From NCBI GenBank assembly GCA_021372695.1, contig JAJFTY010000099.1, forward strand, positions 1-5,590: a DNA stretch of 5,590 nucleotides, given 5' to 3'. The stretch's first letter is position 1, and every line of letters begins with the position of its first letter. This document shows positions 5,265-5,590 of the stretch, one piece after another. The position numbers and the translations under genes are program-made. The notes beneath the pieces are model-generated. The model made no database searches and was not told the DNA's origin. It was given only the letters and a program-made list of their open reading frames with translations. This DNA is from Deltaproteobacteria bacterium (GTDB taxonomy: Bacteria; Desulfobacterota; Syntrophia; Syntrophales; UBA5619).

Positions 5265-5590
5265 ATGAACATCAAACGGAACAAGTGGTTATGCGGACTG
5301 GCGATTGGCGTGGGGATCGCCACGTTCTCGCCCGCGCTTTATGCCCGGGATCCGGGGATCAACCAACCCGGCGCGGTCGGCGGGACCGCCGGCGTTGGCG
5401 CGCCCGGGGTCGGTGCGCGGGATCCGGGCATCAACCAACCCGGCGCGATGGGCAACACCGGCATTGGCGCACCCGGGGTCGGCGCGCGTGATCCGGGCAT
5501 CAACCAGCCTGGCGCGATGGGCAACACCGGCATCGGCGCGCCTGGAGTCGGTGTGCGGGATCCGGGCATCAACCAGCCCGGCGCGAGAGG
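5265..5590 (+). CDS. Exported Gly/Pro-rich repeat protein, 5' part only
   Basis: The frame runs off the window end, leaving 108 codons visible. Residues 1-27 form a signal peptide (MNIKRNKW, hydrophobic core, SPALYA, then cleavage before Arg28). From Arg28 on, the protein consists wholly of a 23-24 residue repeat: each copy begins RDPGINQPGA and continues with a glycine-rich segment ending GAPGVGA. Three full copies and the start of a fourth are seen; the fourth departs after RDPGINQPGA with Arg-Gly, so the array may change or end there. The composition (Gly, Pro, Ala, Val, Asn) is reminiscent of elastin-like or other extended structural repeats, and a surface or periplasmic location is expected from the signal peptide. 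I recognise no named family. Good SD spacing and the signal peptide make this the real frame. It begins 110 bases after the DUF2092 gene, with no terminator between. Confidence 0.8.
   Translation, partial: MNIKRNKWLCGLAIGVGIATFSPALYARDPGINQPGAVGGTAGVGAPGVGARDPGINQPGAMGNTGIGAPGVGARDPGINQPGAMGNTGIGAPGVGVRDPGINQPGAR
5346..5590 (+). repeat. Tandem 69-bp coding repeats (3 full copies plus a partial)
   Basis: Units start at 5346 (72 bp, one extra codon), 5418 (69 bp), 5487 (69 bp) and 5556 (35 bp to the window end). Each begins with CGG or CGT followed by GATCCGGG. Units two and three differ at nine of 69 positions, eight of them silent. Unit one is more divergent, with several amino-acid changes and an extra alanine codon. 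Confidence 0.93.

Noticed and set aside
5206..5268. 20-codon frame (MSGGIED...) overlapping the repeat-protein start as ATGA
   Set aside because: It has no Shine-Dalgarno and is too short to separate from chance; the overlap alone is weak evidence.
5339..5572. Proline-rich repeat frame on the - strand, and an overlapping + strand frame from 5210 to 5491
   Set aside because: Both are other-frame readings of the same 69-bp repeats. The frame from ATG 5265 has a Shine-Dalgarno, a signal peptide and mainly silent differences between its two closest repeat units, so it is the real one.

Overview
The window is typical GC-rich bacterial chromosome with every credible gene on the + strand. Three features suggest a deltaproteobacterial (Desulfobacterota) or similar Gram-negative anaerobe: a LapA-type membrane protein, a GAF-PAS-AAA+-Fis sigma54 activator of a kind abundant in that group, and a run of Sec-exported envelope proteins. 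This is an inference from gene content and composition; no lineage marker is present.

Layout. Left block (1-850): the last codons of an upstream gene overlap a LapA-domain inner-membrane protein gene (41-352) by ATGA. A Mut7-C PIN-like/zinc-ribbon protein follows (383-850). Next is a 232-nt intergenic stretch with inverted repeats built on AGATGATCC. Middle block (1083-3059): a 658-aa sigma54-dependent regulator (GAF, PAS, AAA+ with GAFTGA, Fis-type HTH), closed by a clear intrinsic terminator (3086-3126). A visibly AT-rich, gene-free stretch of about 210 nt holds a weak sigma54-like promoter match.

Right block (3339 to window end): a small alpha/beta-barrel (ABM-like) protein; a possible coupled 49-aa small ORF; a secreted glycine-zipper protein; a secreted DUF2092 (LolA-like) protein; and the start of a secreted protein made of near-identical 23-residue Gly/Pro-rich repeats that runs off the end. 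Three consecutive genes carry signal peptides and good Shine-Dalgarno sites, so this block looks like an envelope or periplasmic operon. The regulator just upstream could control it, but that is inference.

Most worth a second look: the repeat protein, whose repeat copies differ mainly at silent positions; the 49-aa ORF with a strong SD and TGATG coupling; the Mut7-C protein with Arg where the family normally has the TRD aspartate; and the repeated AGATGATCC motif upstream of the regulator. No RNA gene, CRISPR array, insertion sequence or integration site was seen.
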